This document shows, piece after piece, positions 44,569 through 52,423 of a stretch of DNA of 64,000 nucleotides; within the stretch, counting starts at the first letter, position 1, and the number at the start of each line of letters is the position of its first letter. The translations under genes were made by a program, and so were the position numbers. The notes below the pieces were generated by a model. The model did not search any database. It saw only the letters and a list, made by a program, of their open reading frames with translations, and was not told the DNA's origin. The DNA is from PRO6 sp049646625. GTDB lineage: Bacteria; Pseudomonadota; Alphaproteobacteria; Rhizobiales; Xanthobacteraceae. The stretch is taken from positions 1 through 64,000 of the forward strand of contig JBARWE010000086.1 in the NCBI GenBank assembly GCA_049646625.1, given 5' to 3'.

Positions 44569-45057
44569 ATGACCGCCGCCATCCTGCCCCTCACCGAAGC
44601 CGCCCGCCTCTGGCCGCCGCGCGGCGCATTGATCGGGCTTGACCTCGGCACGAAAACCATTGGCGTCGCGGTCTCCGATCCCGACCGCCGGCTCGCCACC
44701 GGCGTCACCACCATCGCCCGCAAGACTTTCACCAAAGACGCAGCGCTGCTGCTGGCGCTCGCCGCCGAGCGTGGCGCCGTCGGCTTCGTGCTCGGCCTGC
44801 CGATCAACATGGACGGCAGCGAAGGCCCGCGCGCGCAATCGACCCGCGCCTTCGCCCGCAACCTGTCGCACCTCACCCCGCACGCCATCGGGCTGTGGGA
44901 CGAGCGGCTATCGACTTCCGCGGTGGAGCGCGAACTGATCGCGCTCGACGCGAGCCGCGCCCGGCGCGCCAGGGTGATCGACGAGCACGCCGCAATCTTC
45001 ATCCTGCAGGGCGCGCTCGACCGCCTCAAAACCCTTGCACCAGGCGGAGCCGCCTAA
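44569..45057 (+). CDS. ruvX: Putative Holliday-junction resolvase / pre-16S rRNA nuclease RuvX (YqgF)
   Basis: This nuclease of 162 residues has the RNase H-like YqgF fold: GLDLGTKTIGVAVSDPDRRL with the catalytic aspartate, VLGLPINMDGSEGPRAQSTRAF and LWDERLSTSAVERELI, and IDEHAAIFILQGALDR with the terminal acidic residue. It matures 16S rRNA 5' ends and may act on DNA junctions. I choose the ATG at 44569 because the alphaproteobacterial homologues start near ILPLTEAA; an ATG at 44551 is the alternative. Three bases before the AEC gene. Confidence 0.92.
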   Translation: MTAAILPLTEAARLWPPRGALIGLDLGTKTIGVAVSDPDRRLATGVTTIARKTFTKDAALLLALAAERGAVGFVLGLPINMDGSEGPRAQSTRAFARNLSHLTPHAIGLWDERLSTSAVERELIALDASRARRARVIDEHAAIFILQGALDRLKTLAPGGAA

Positions 45058-45060
45058 CTC

Positions 45061-45987
45061 ATGAGCACCGTATTCGCGGCGCTGCTGCCGGTATTCCTGC
45101 TGATCGTGCTGGGCTTCGTCCTGCGCCGCCTGCTGCTGACCGAGGAGGCTCACTGGGTCGGCTGCGAGCAGCTCGTCTACTACGTCCTGTTCCCGGCGCT
45201 GCTGATCGAGACGCTGGCGCGTGCCGATCTGGCGCATGTTCCGGTGGTCGGCGTCGGCGGCGCACTGCTGCTGGCGGTGGCGGCCATATCGATACTATGT
45301 CTCAGCCTGCAACCGCTGCTGGCCGCACGGCTCGGCATCGGCGGCGCGGCCTTCACCTCGATCTTTCAGGGCGCGACGCGCTGGCAGACCTATGTGGCGC
45401 TGGCGGTGGCCGGCAACCTGTTTGGCGATGCCGGCCTCGCCCTTGCCTCGGTCGCCATCATCGCGATGATCCCGCCGCTCAATGTCATCAATGTATGGGT
45501 GCTCGCCCATTATGCCGCGCCACAGCGGCCGATATGGCACCGGACGCTGCTGACCATTGCCCGCAACCCCCTCATCTGGGCTTGCCTGATCGGACTGGCC
45601 ATCAACGTCGCGGGCATTCCAGTGCCGCACGCGCTGCTCGACTTCGCCAACGTGCTCGGCCGTTCGGCGCTCGCCATCGGGCTGTTGACGGTCGGCGCCG
45701 GGCTGCAACTGAAGGGCATGTCCACATCGCGCATGCCGGTGGTGCTGACCATCGGCCTCAAGCTGGTGGCGATGCCGGCGATCGCGATCGCCCTTGGCCT
45801 CGCCTTCAACCTGTCGGGGCAGAACCTCGCGGTGGTGGCGTGCTGCGCCTCGGTGCCGAGCACCTCGAACGCCTATGTGCTGGCGCGGCAAATGGGCGGC
45901 GACGCGGCTCTGCTGGCACAGATCCTGACGTTGCAGACCGCCCTTGCGGTGTTGACCATGCCGGTCGCGATCATGCTTGCAACCTAG
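45061..45987 (+). CDS. AEC (auxin efflux carrier) family permease
   Basis: This inner-membrane transporter of 308 residues has about ten helices. The N-terminus (MSTVFAALLPVFLLIVLGFV) and the region FQGATRWQTYVALAVAGNLF are those of the AEC family, which move auxin in plants and malonate, malate or other small acids in bacteria. C-terminal block FNLSGQNLAVVACCASVPST is typical. The stop codon lies inside the dispersed repeat that follows. Probably translated with ruvX. Confidence 0.9.
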   Translation: MSTVFAALLPVFLLIVLGFVLRRLLLTEEAHWVGCEQLVYYVLFPALLIETLARADLAHVPVVGVGGALLLAVAAISILCLSLQPLLAARLGIGGAAFTSIFQGATRWQTYVALAVAGNLFGDAGLALASVAIIAMIPPLNVINVWVLAHYAAPQRPIWHRTLLTIARNPLIWACLIGLAINVAGIPVPHALLDFANVLGRSALAIGLLTVGAGLQLKGMSTSRMPVVLTIGLKLVAMPAIAIALGLAFNLSGQNLAVVACCASVPSTSNAYVLARQMGGDAALLAQILTLQTALAVLTMPVAIMLAT

Positions 45988-46089
45988 AGCTTTTCCGCAT
46001 CTCGATGGAATCAGGAGCGGATCTCTAAATTATTGTTTTGTCGCGTTTCTTCACGCGAACCGGTTTCCACTTCGCTCGACAACGCTCCA
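45985..46089. repeat. Dispersed 105-base repeat, copy 2
   Basis: This is the reverse-orientation match of 26679-26784. It fills the whole space between the convergent AEC permease and AidB-like genes, and its first bases TAG supply the permease stop codon. Inner blocks CTCGATGGAATCAGGAGCGG and ACGCGAACCGG are shared with copy 1. Confidence 0.75.
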
Positions 46090-46095
46090 GCACCA

Positions 46096-47742
46096 TCATG
46101 CCGGCAGGGCGCGCTCCAAAAGCGCGCGCGCCTCGCCGGCCGCGAGGTCGGCCGCGCCATAGAACCCGGCGTGGCGCTGGGCCAAGCGCGTGCGCGCGAA
46201 CAATTCGGCATGTGCGGGGTGTACGGCGTTGAGCGCCGCCGCTGCCGCCAGAAGCGCCAGGGTCTCGACCGCCAGCCGGGCCGCGCGCTCGCTGTCCGGC
46301 GCCCGGAACGCGGCGCCGATAAACGCCACCGCCTCGGCCGCACCGGGCAACCCGTGCGTCTCGCTCGCGAGCGCCTTCAGAACGGCCAGCGCCGCCTCGC
46401 CCTCGCGGGCCAGTGCCCGCAGCACGTCGAGGCACATCACATTGCCGGAGCCTTCCCAGATGGCGTTGACCGGCGCCTCGCGATAGTGGCGCGCCAGAAT
46501 GCCTTCCTCGACGTAGCCATTGCCGCCGAGGCACTCCATCGCCTCGTAGAGGAAGCCGGGCGCGCTCTTGCAGATCCAGTATTTCACCGCTGGCGTCAGG
46601 AACCGCATATAGGCGGCCTCCTGAGCATCCGCCGCCATGCGGTCGAAGGCACGGCACAGCCGCATCGTCAGCGCGGTGGTCGCCTCGACATTGAGCGCCA
46701 TGTCGGCGAGCACGCTCTGCATCAAGGGCTGATCGGCGAGATGGCGCTGGAACACGCTGCGGTGGCGGGCGTGGTTGAGCGCATGCGCAAGCCCGGAGCG
46801 CATCAGGCCGGCGGAGGCGATGGCGCAATCCTGCCGCGTCAGCTGCACCATCTGGATGATGGTGCGCACTCCCTTGCCCTCCTCGCCGACCGGCAGTGCG
46901 TAAGCATCATAGAACTCGACCTCGGAGGAGGCGTTGGAACGGTTGCCGAGCTTGTCCTTGAGGCGCTGGAAACGCAGACCGTTGACCTGCCCGTCGGGCT
47001 TGAAGCGCGGCATCAAGAAGCAGCTCAGGCCGCCCTCGGCCTGCGCCAGCACCAGGAAGGCATCGCACATCGGCGCCGACATGAACCACTTGTGCCCGGT
47101 GACGCGCCACGCCTCGCCGTCGCGCACCGCGCGGGTGGCGTTGGCGCGCACATCGGTGCCGCCCTGCTTCTCGGTCATGCCCATGCCGAGCGTCATGCCG
47201 CGCTTTTGCCACCACGGCGCGAACGTTGCGTCGTAGCTCGTCGTGCCGATCACCGGCATCAGGCGCGCCAGCAGGTCGGGCGCAGCGGCAAGTGCCGCCA
47301 CCGAGGCCCGCGTCATGGTGATCGGGCAAAGATGTCCGCTCTCGACCTGCGCCGCCATGAAGAAGCGCGCCGCCCGCACCACCTCCGCCGGCGCGCCGGC
47401 CGCGGCCCCCGCTGCGCTCCAGGTCGAATTGTGCAGGCCTGCGGCGACGCTCGCCGCCATCAACTCGTGATAGGCGGGATGAAACTCGACCTCGTCGCGG
47501 CGGAAGCCACGCGCGTCGAACGTCTTCAGCTTCGGCGTGTTCTCGTTGGCGAGGCGAGCGCGCTCGGTCATCGCCGCCGATCCCCACAGCCGGCCGAACG
47601 CCGACAGGTCGGCTGCGGCAGCGGCGCCGCCATTGGCGGCCACCGCCTCGCGCAGCGGCGCATCGCACGCGAACAGGTCGACATCGATGAGCGGCGGCGA
47701 CTGGTTGAGAACCTCGTGGGTCATGCCGACTGCGTCCGCCAT
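46096..47742 (-). CDS. aidB: AidB-like acyl-CoA dehydrogenase family protein
   Basis: This FAD-dependent protein of 548 residues has the length and sequence pattern of AidB: TSYDATFAPWWQKRGMTLGM, GMTEKQGGTDVRANATRA, GHKWFMSAPMCDAFLVLAQA, and CLGGNGYVEEGILARHYREA. AidB of E. coli is induced by alkylation damage, binds DNA and has weak isovaleryl-CoA dehydrogenase activity. ATG at 47740-47742 is preceded by AGGAGG. It faces pyrB divergently. Confidence 0.92.
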   Translation of the reverse strand: MADAVGMTHEVLNQSPPLIDVDLFACDAPLREAVAANGGAAAAADLSAFGRLWGSAAMTERARLANENTPKLKTFDARGFRRDEVEFHPAYHELMAASVAAGLHNSTWSAAGAAAGAPAEVVRAARFFMAAQVESGHLCPITMTRASVAALAAAPDLLARLMPVIGTTSYDATFAPWWQKRGMTLGMGMTEKQGGTDVRANATRAVRDGEAWRVTGHKWFMSAPMCDAFLVLAQAEGGLSCFLMPRFKPDGQVNGLRFQRLKDKLGNRSNASSEVEFYDAYALPVGEEGKGVRTIIQMVQLTRQDCAIASAGLMRSGLAHALNHARHRSVFQRHLADQPLMQSVLADMALNVEATTALTMRLCRAFDRMAADAQEAAYMRFLTPAVKYWICKSAPGFLYEAMECLGGNGYVEEGILARHYREAPVNAIWEGSGNVMCLDVLRALAREGEAALAVLKALASETHGLPGAAEAVAFIGAAFRAPDSERAARLAVETLALLAAAAALNAVHPAHAELFARTRLAQRHAGFYGAADLAAGEARALLERALPA

Positions 47743-47887
47743 GATGCCGCCTCCTGTCACGCCGCCCGTTAACGCACGCGGAAATATACGCGAGCGGGGG
47801 ATAACCCCCAAACGGCGAAAAGCGCCGGGCCGGGCTGCCAGTTGGGCCTTGCTCCCCCCGGCAACTCTGCCTATAGCAATGGCTTTG

Positions 47888-48841
47888 ATGGCCTCCGCTC
47901 CAAAATCGTCGTTCGTCCTCAGCCAGCGGCATCTGCTCGGCATCGAGGGCCTGTCGCCTGCCGATATCACCGGCCTGCTCGACCTCGCCGAAGAGTATGT
48001 CGAACTGAACCGTCAGGTCGACAAGAAGCGCAGCAACCTGCGCGGGCGCACGCAGATCAACCTGTTCTTCGAAGCCTCCACCCGCACGCAGTCCTCGTTC
48101 GAGATCGCCGGCAAGCGGCTCGGCGCCGACGTCATGAATATGTCGGTGGCCTCATCCTCGATCCGCAAGGGCGAGACGCTGCTCGACACCGCGATTACCC
48201 TCAACGCCATGCACCCGGATATCCTGGTGGTGCGGCACAAGGCGTCCGGCGCGGTCGAACTATTGGCACGCAAGGTCGACGGCTCGGTGATCAACGCCGG
48301 CGACGGCGCGCACGAGCATCCGACGCAGGCGCTGCTCGATGCGCTCACCATCCGCCGCAACAAGGGCCGCATCGCGGGGCTGACGGTGGCGATCTGCGGC
48401 GACGTGCTGCATTCGCGCGTGGCGCGCTCCAACATTCTTCTGCTCAACGCGATGGGCGCGCGGGTGCGCGTGGTGGCGCCGTCGACGCTGCTGCCGCCCG
48501 CGGTCGAGCGCATGGGCGTCGAGGTCGCGCGCAACATGCGCGACGGACTCGACAACGCCGACATCGTGATGATGCTGCGGCTGCAACGCGAGCGCATGGA
48601 CGGCTCATTCGTGCCCTCCAGCGGCGAATATTTCCAGTTCTTCGGCCTCGACCAGCAGAAGCTCGGCTATGCCCGGCCCGACGCGCTGGTGATGCACCCC
48701 GGCCCGATGAACCGTGGCGTCGAGATCGACTCGCTGGTCGCCGACGGGGCGCAATCGCTGATCCGCGAGCAGGTCGAGATGGGCGTCGCCGTGCGCATGG
48801 CGGTGCTCGAAGCACTGGCCCGCAACCTGCCCAATGCGTGA
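47888..48841 (+). CDS. pyrB: Aspartate carbamoyltransferase, catalytic
   Basis: This enzyme makes carbamoyl-aspartate in pyrimidine synthesis; 317 residues. The carbamoyl-phosphate loop FFEASTRTQSSFEIAGKRLG, the HASGAVELLARK-like RHKASGAVELLARKVDGSVI, NAGDGAHEHPTQALLDALTI, and VMHPGPMNRGVEI are all kept. ATG 47888 gives the usual MASAPKSSFVL opening; ATG 47879 is in frame and possible. The gene runs with the dihydroorotase-like gene directly behind it, so the product probably works as a PyrB-PyrC' complex. Confidence 0.96.
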   Translation: MASAPKSSFVLSQRHLLGIEGLSPADITGLLDLAEEYVELNRQVDKKRSNLRGRTQINLFFEASTRTQSSFEIAGKRLGADVMNMSVASSSIRKGETLLDTAITLNAMHPDILVVRHKASGAVELLARKVDGSVINAGDGAHEHPTQALLDALTIRRNKGRIAGLTVAICGDVLHSRVARSNILLLNAMGARVRVVAPSTLLPPAVERMGVEVARNMRDGLDNADIVMMLRLQRERMDGSFVPSSGEYFQFFGLDQQKLGYARPDALVMHPGPMNRGVEIDSLVADGAQSLIREQVEMGVAVRMAVLEALARNLPNA

Positions 48842-48845
48842 GGCC

Positions 48846-50138
48846 ATGTCCCAGGATCCCCGCCCGCTGCTCCTGACCAACGCCCGGCTGATCGACCCGG
48901 CACGCGACCGCGACGAGACCGGCGACCTGCTGCTGGCCGGCGGCGTGATCCGCGACTCGGGCCGCGGGCTTGGCCGCCCCGACGACGCCGAGGTGATCGA
49001 CTGCGCCGGAAAGGTGGTGGCGCCGGGGCTGATCGACATGCGCGCCTTCGTCGGCGAACCGGGCGCGAGCCACCGCGAGACCTTCGCCTCGGCAAGCCAG
49101 GCGGCCGCCGCCGGCGGCATCACCACCATCATCTGCCAGCCGGACACCGCGCCGGTGATCGACAATTCGGCGACGGTCGACTTCGTGCGGCGCCGCGCCC
49201 GCGACACGGCGATCGTCAACATCCACCCGATGGCGGCGCTGACCAAGGGCCTGCGCGGCGAGGAAATGACCGAGTTCGGCCTGTTGCAGGCGGCCGGCGC
49301 GGTGGCCTTCACCGATGCCGCGCGCAGCGTCATGAACACCCAGGTGATGCGCCGCGCGCTCACCTATGCGCGCGACTTCGACGTGCTGATCGCGCACCAT
49401 ACCGAGGATCCCTATCTGGTCGGCGACGGCGTCATGAACGAGGGCGAACTGGCGTCGCGGCTCGGACTGATGGGTATTCCGGTCGAGGCCGAGACCATCG
49501 TGCTGGAGCGCGATATGCGCCTCGTGGCGCTGACCGGCGGCCGTTATCATGCGGCGTCGATCACCTGCACCGACTCGCTCGACGTGCTCGCCCGCGCCCG
49601 CGAGGCCGGGCTTGCGGTCAGCGCCGCCGCCTCGATCAACCATCTCGCGCTCAACGAGAACGACATCGGCCCCTACCGCACCTTCCTCAAGCTCGCGCCG
49701 CCGTTGCGCACCGAGGACGATCGCGCCGCGCTGGTCGCGGCGGTGGCGTCCGGCCTCGTCGATGTCATCATGTCCGACCATAACCCGCAGGACGTCGAGA
49801 CCAAGCGGCTGCCGTTCGCCGAGGCCGAGCCGGGCGCGGTCGGGCTTGAAACCATGTTGCCGGCCGGCCTGCGGCTGGTCGCGAACGGCGAGATCGACCT
49901 GATCGCGCTGCTGCGCGCGATGTCCACGCGCCCGGCCGAACTGCTCGGCCTCGAAGGCGGCACGTTGCGCAATGGCGCGCCGGCCGACCTGGTGGTGATC
50001 GACCTCGATACGCCGTGGGTGCTCGATCCGCTGCAACTGCGCTCGCAATGCCAGAACACGCCGTTCGACGAGGCGCGCTTCACCGGCCGCGCGGTCCGCA
50101 CCATCGTCGGCGGCCGCACCGTGCACGAGATTTTGTGA
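48846..50138 (+). CDS. Dihydroorotase-like protein lacking the metal motif (PyrC')
   Basis: This amidohydrolase-fold protein of 430 residues belongs to the class I dihydroorotase group. Where active enzymes carry DMHVHLREPG with two metal histidines, this one has DMRAFVGEPGASHRETFAS, so both metal ligands are lost. Later positions (AHHTEDPYL, INHLALNEND, MSDHNPQDVE) are retained. It probably serves as the non-catalytic partner that stabilises PyrB, as the inactive PyrC' of other bacteria does, with the true dihydroorotase elsewhere. Start at 48846, four bases after the pyrB stop. Confidence 0.92.
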   Translation: MSQDPRPLLLTNARLIDPARDRDETGDLLLAGGVIRDSGRGLGRPDDAEVIDCAGKVVAPGLIDMRAFVGEPGASHRETFASASQAAAAGGITTIICQPDTAPVIDNSATVDFVRRRARDTAIVNIHPMAALTKGLRGEEMTEFGLLQAAGAVAFTDAARSVMNTQVMRRALTYARDFDVLIAHHTEDPYLVGDGVMNEGELASRLGLMGIPVEAETIVLERDMRLVALTGGRYHAASITCTDSLDVLARAREAGLAVSAAASINHLALNENDIGPYRTFLKLAPPLRTEDDRAALVAAVASGLVDVIMSDHNPQDVETKRLPFAEAEPGAVGLETMLPAGLRLVANGEIDLIALLRAMSTRPAELLGLEGGTLRNGAPADLVVIDLDTPWVLDPLQLRSQCQNTPFDEARFTGRAVRTIVGGRTVHEIL

Positions 50139-50144
50139 GGGGCT

Positions 50145-50735
50145 ATGGCCGGCACCATCGTCGCCGCACTTGTCCTGGGCTATCTGTTCGGCTCGATCCC
50201 GTTCGGGCTGATCCTGACAAAATTCGCCGGCACCGCCGACCTGCGCTCGATCGGCTCGGGCAACATCGGCGCCACCAACGTACTGCGCACCGGCCGCAAG
50301 GGGCTGGCGGCGGCGACGCTCGTCGGCGACATGCTGAAGGGCACCGCCGCAGTATTGATTGCCGCAAGGCTGTGGGGGCATGACGCGGCGCTGGTCGCGG
50401 CGTTCGGCGCCTTCATCGGCCACCTGTTTCCGGTGTGGCTGAAGTTCAAGGGCGGCAAGGGGGTGGCCACTTATATCGGCGTGCTGCTCGGGCTGGCCTG
50501 GCCGTTCGCCCTCGCGTTCTGCGCGATCTGGCTGGTGGTGGCGTGGCTGACGCGCTTCTCCTCGCTGGCCGCGCTGGTCGCCAGCCTGTCGATGCCGCCG
50601 ATTCTGTGGTGGGCGCGCTACGACGACCTCGCCGGGCTGTTCGCCGGGCTGACTGTGCTGTTGTGGTTCATGCACCGCGCCAATATCGCCCGGCTGCGCG
50701 CCGGCACTGAAGGCCGGATCGGCGGGAAGTCGTAG
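50145..50735 (+). CDS. plsY: Glycerol-3-phosphate acyltransferase PlsY
   Basis: This inner-membrane enzyme of 196 residues has five hydrophobic segments. It uses acyl-phosphate to make lysophosphatidate, the first step in phospholipid formation. The conserved motifs are GYLFGSIPFGLIL, RSIGSGNIGATNVLRTGRKG and the HLFPVWLKFKGGKGVATYIG loop. Six bases from the preceding gene. Confidence 0.95.
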   Translation: MAGTIVAALVLGYLFGSIPFGLILTKFAGTADLRSIGSGNIGATNVLRTGRKGLAAATLVGDMLKGTAAVLIAARLWGHDAALVAAFGAFIGHLFPVWLKFKGGKGVATYIGVLLGLAWPFALAFCAIWLVVAWLTRFSSLAALVASLSMPPILWWARYDDLAGLFAGLTVLLWFMHRANIARLRAGTEGRIGGKS

Positions 50736-50753
50736 TTTTCACACTTTAAGGTT

Positions 50754-51908
50754 GTGTCGAGGCGACGCTTCGGCGATGCTTGGCGCGTGGCGGGGCATTC
50801 TTCACAACCATTGCGTCTGAGCGACGCACAGCGGCTCGACTGGCTGCGGCTGATCCGCAGCGACCATGTCGGGCCACGCACCTTCCGCTCGCTGGTCAAC
50901 CACTGCGGCAGCGCCCGCGCCGCACTCGAACGTCTGCCGGACCTGGCGCACCGCGGCGGCGCGGCGCGGCCGAGCCGCATCGCCACCGTGGCGGAGGCGG
51001 AAGCGGAGCTTGCCGCCGCCAGCCGCCTCGGCGTGCGTTTCGTTGCTCCCGGAGAGGCGGGCTATCCGCCACGCCTTGCGATGCTTGACGATGCCCCGCC
51101 GCTGCTTGCAACCCGTGGCTTTGAGGCCGTATTCATGCGCCCGATCGTGGCGCTGGTCGGCTCGCGCAACGCTTCCGGCGCCGGTCTGAAATTCAGCGAG
51201 CGGCTGGCGCGTGACCTCGGCGCGGGCGGCTTCGTCATCGTCTCGGGGCTGGCGCGCGGCATCGACCAGGCGGCGCATCGCGCGAGCCTCGCAAGCGGCA
51301 CCATCGCGGTGCTGGCCGGCGGCCATGACCGTATCTATCCGCCCGAGCACGAGGGACTGCTGCACGCCCTGCTTGACGCCGGCGGCGGCGCGCTCTCGGA
51401 AATGCCGATGGGGCACGCGCCCCGCGCCCGCGACTTTCCGCGCCGCAACCGGCTGATCTCCGGGGTCGCGCTCGGCGTCGTCGTGGTCGAGGCCGCGCAC
51501 CGCTCCGGCTCGCTGATCACCGCGCGGCTGGCCAACGAACAGGGCCGCGAGGTGTTCGCGGTGCCCGGCTCGCCGCTCGATCCGCGCGCGGCAGGCACCA
51601 ACCACCTCATCAAACAGGGGGCCACGCTGGTGACCGAGGTTGCCGACATCATCGATGTCTTGCGCCCGATCGAGGCGCGGCCGCCCGAATGGCCGGCGAG
51701 CGAGCCGGACGAGACGTTCGCCGCCGCCGAGCCAGAGGCGAGCGACCGCGCCCGTATCGTCGCCCTGCTCGGCCCGGCCCCGATCTCGCTCGACGACGTC
51801 ATCCGCCTCGCCAATGTGCCCGCCGCCACGGCCCGCGTCGTGCTGCTCGAACTCGAACTGGCCGGCCGGCTGGAGCGCCATGGCGCCGGCATGGTGTCGC
51901 TGCTGTAG
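50754..51908 (+). CDS. dprA: DNA-processing protein DprA
   Basis: This 384-residue protein brings RecA to incoming single-stranded DNA in transformation. It has an N-terminal SAM-like region (about 20-70), a Rossmann core with LVGSRNASGAGLKFSERLAR, VSGLARGIDQAAHRASL and GGHDRIYPPEH, and a C-terminal winged helix (about 320-384). Start GTG at 50754 is uncertain. GTG at 50787 also fits. In many alphaproteobacteria DprA stays in this location regardless of competence. Confidence 0.93.
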   Translation: MSRRRFGDAWRVAGHSSQPLRLSDAQRLDWLRLIRSDHVGPRTFRSLVNHCGSARAALERLPDLAHRGGAARPSRIATVAEAEAELAAASRLGVRFVAPGEAGYPPRLAMLDDAPPLLATRGFEAVFMRPIVALVGSRNASGAGLKFSERLARDLGAGGFVIVSGLARGIDQAAHRASLASGTIAVLAGGHDRIYPPEHEGLLHALLDAGGGALSEMPMGHAPRARDFPRRNRLISGVALGVVVVEAAHRSGSLITARLANEQGREVFAVPGSPLDPRAAGTNHLIKQGATLVTEVADIIDVLRPIEARPPEWPASEPDETFAAAEPEASDRARIVALLGPAPISLDDVIRLANVPAATARVVLLELELAGRLERHGAGMVSLL

Positions 51909-51932
51909 CGGGCCGGCCTGCCGGGCGCGGCC

Positions 51933-52166
51933 CTATCCGTGGCCGCGGCGGCGGCCGGATAAACGTCGCAGCGTCTCGTCGGCCTCCAGCCGGGCCATGT
52001 CGAGCAGATAGGCGAGCGTGTCGAACCCATGCCGGCGCGTCAGCATCGCGAGATCGGTAAGATGTCCCGCAAGAAACTGGGCGGCCTCCGCAGGGTCGCC
52101 GTCATTCTTCCGTCCGCTCCGGCAAGCCGATGCGGGGATTTTTCGCGGATGCCCCTGTCCTGCCAC
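51933..52166 (-). CDS. Small conserved helical protein, 77 residues
   Basis: This protein contains AEAAQFLAGHLTDLAMLTRR and then HGFDTLAYLLDMARLEADET, two amphipathic helices ending in an Arg-rich tail. Such small helical proteins occur beside dprA/topA in related genomes, and I cannot name the family. The first 20 residues look unlike the rest, so the true start may be an internal one. Convergent with dprA. Confidence 0.65.
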   Translation of the reverse strand: MAGQGHPRKIPASACRSGRKNDGDPAEAAQFLAGHLTDLAMLTRRHGFDTLAYLLDMARLEADETLRRLSGRRRGHG

Positions 52167-52423
52167 TCATTCCTCCGTGATCGGACCGGTCCTTTGCGAG
52201 GCGGTTTGGCGGTCGATCCCGATGAATTCATCGACCCGACAACCGAATGCACTACTTAAAATTGTATTTTACCAATGTAAACACGCAAAAGTTTAGTTTT
52301 TGCCGCCCCGCCACGACAGGGTCCATTTGACAGCGGACCCCTCTTTACCCATGTTCCGCGCGATCTTGCCGCCCGAGCGGCGCCGGTCATGGCCGAAATT
52401 CTTCGACAAGTTGTTGGAATCAC

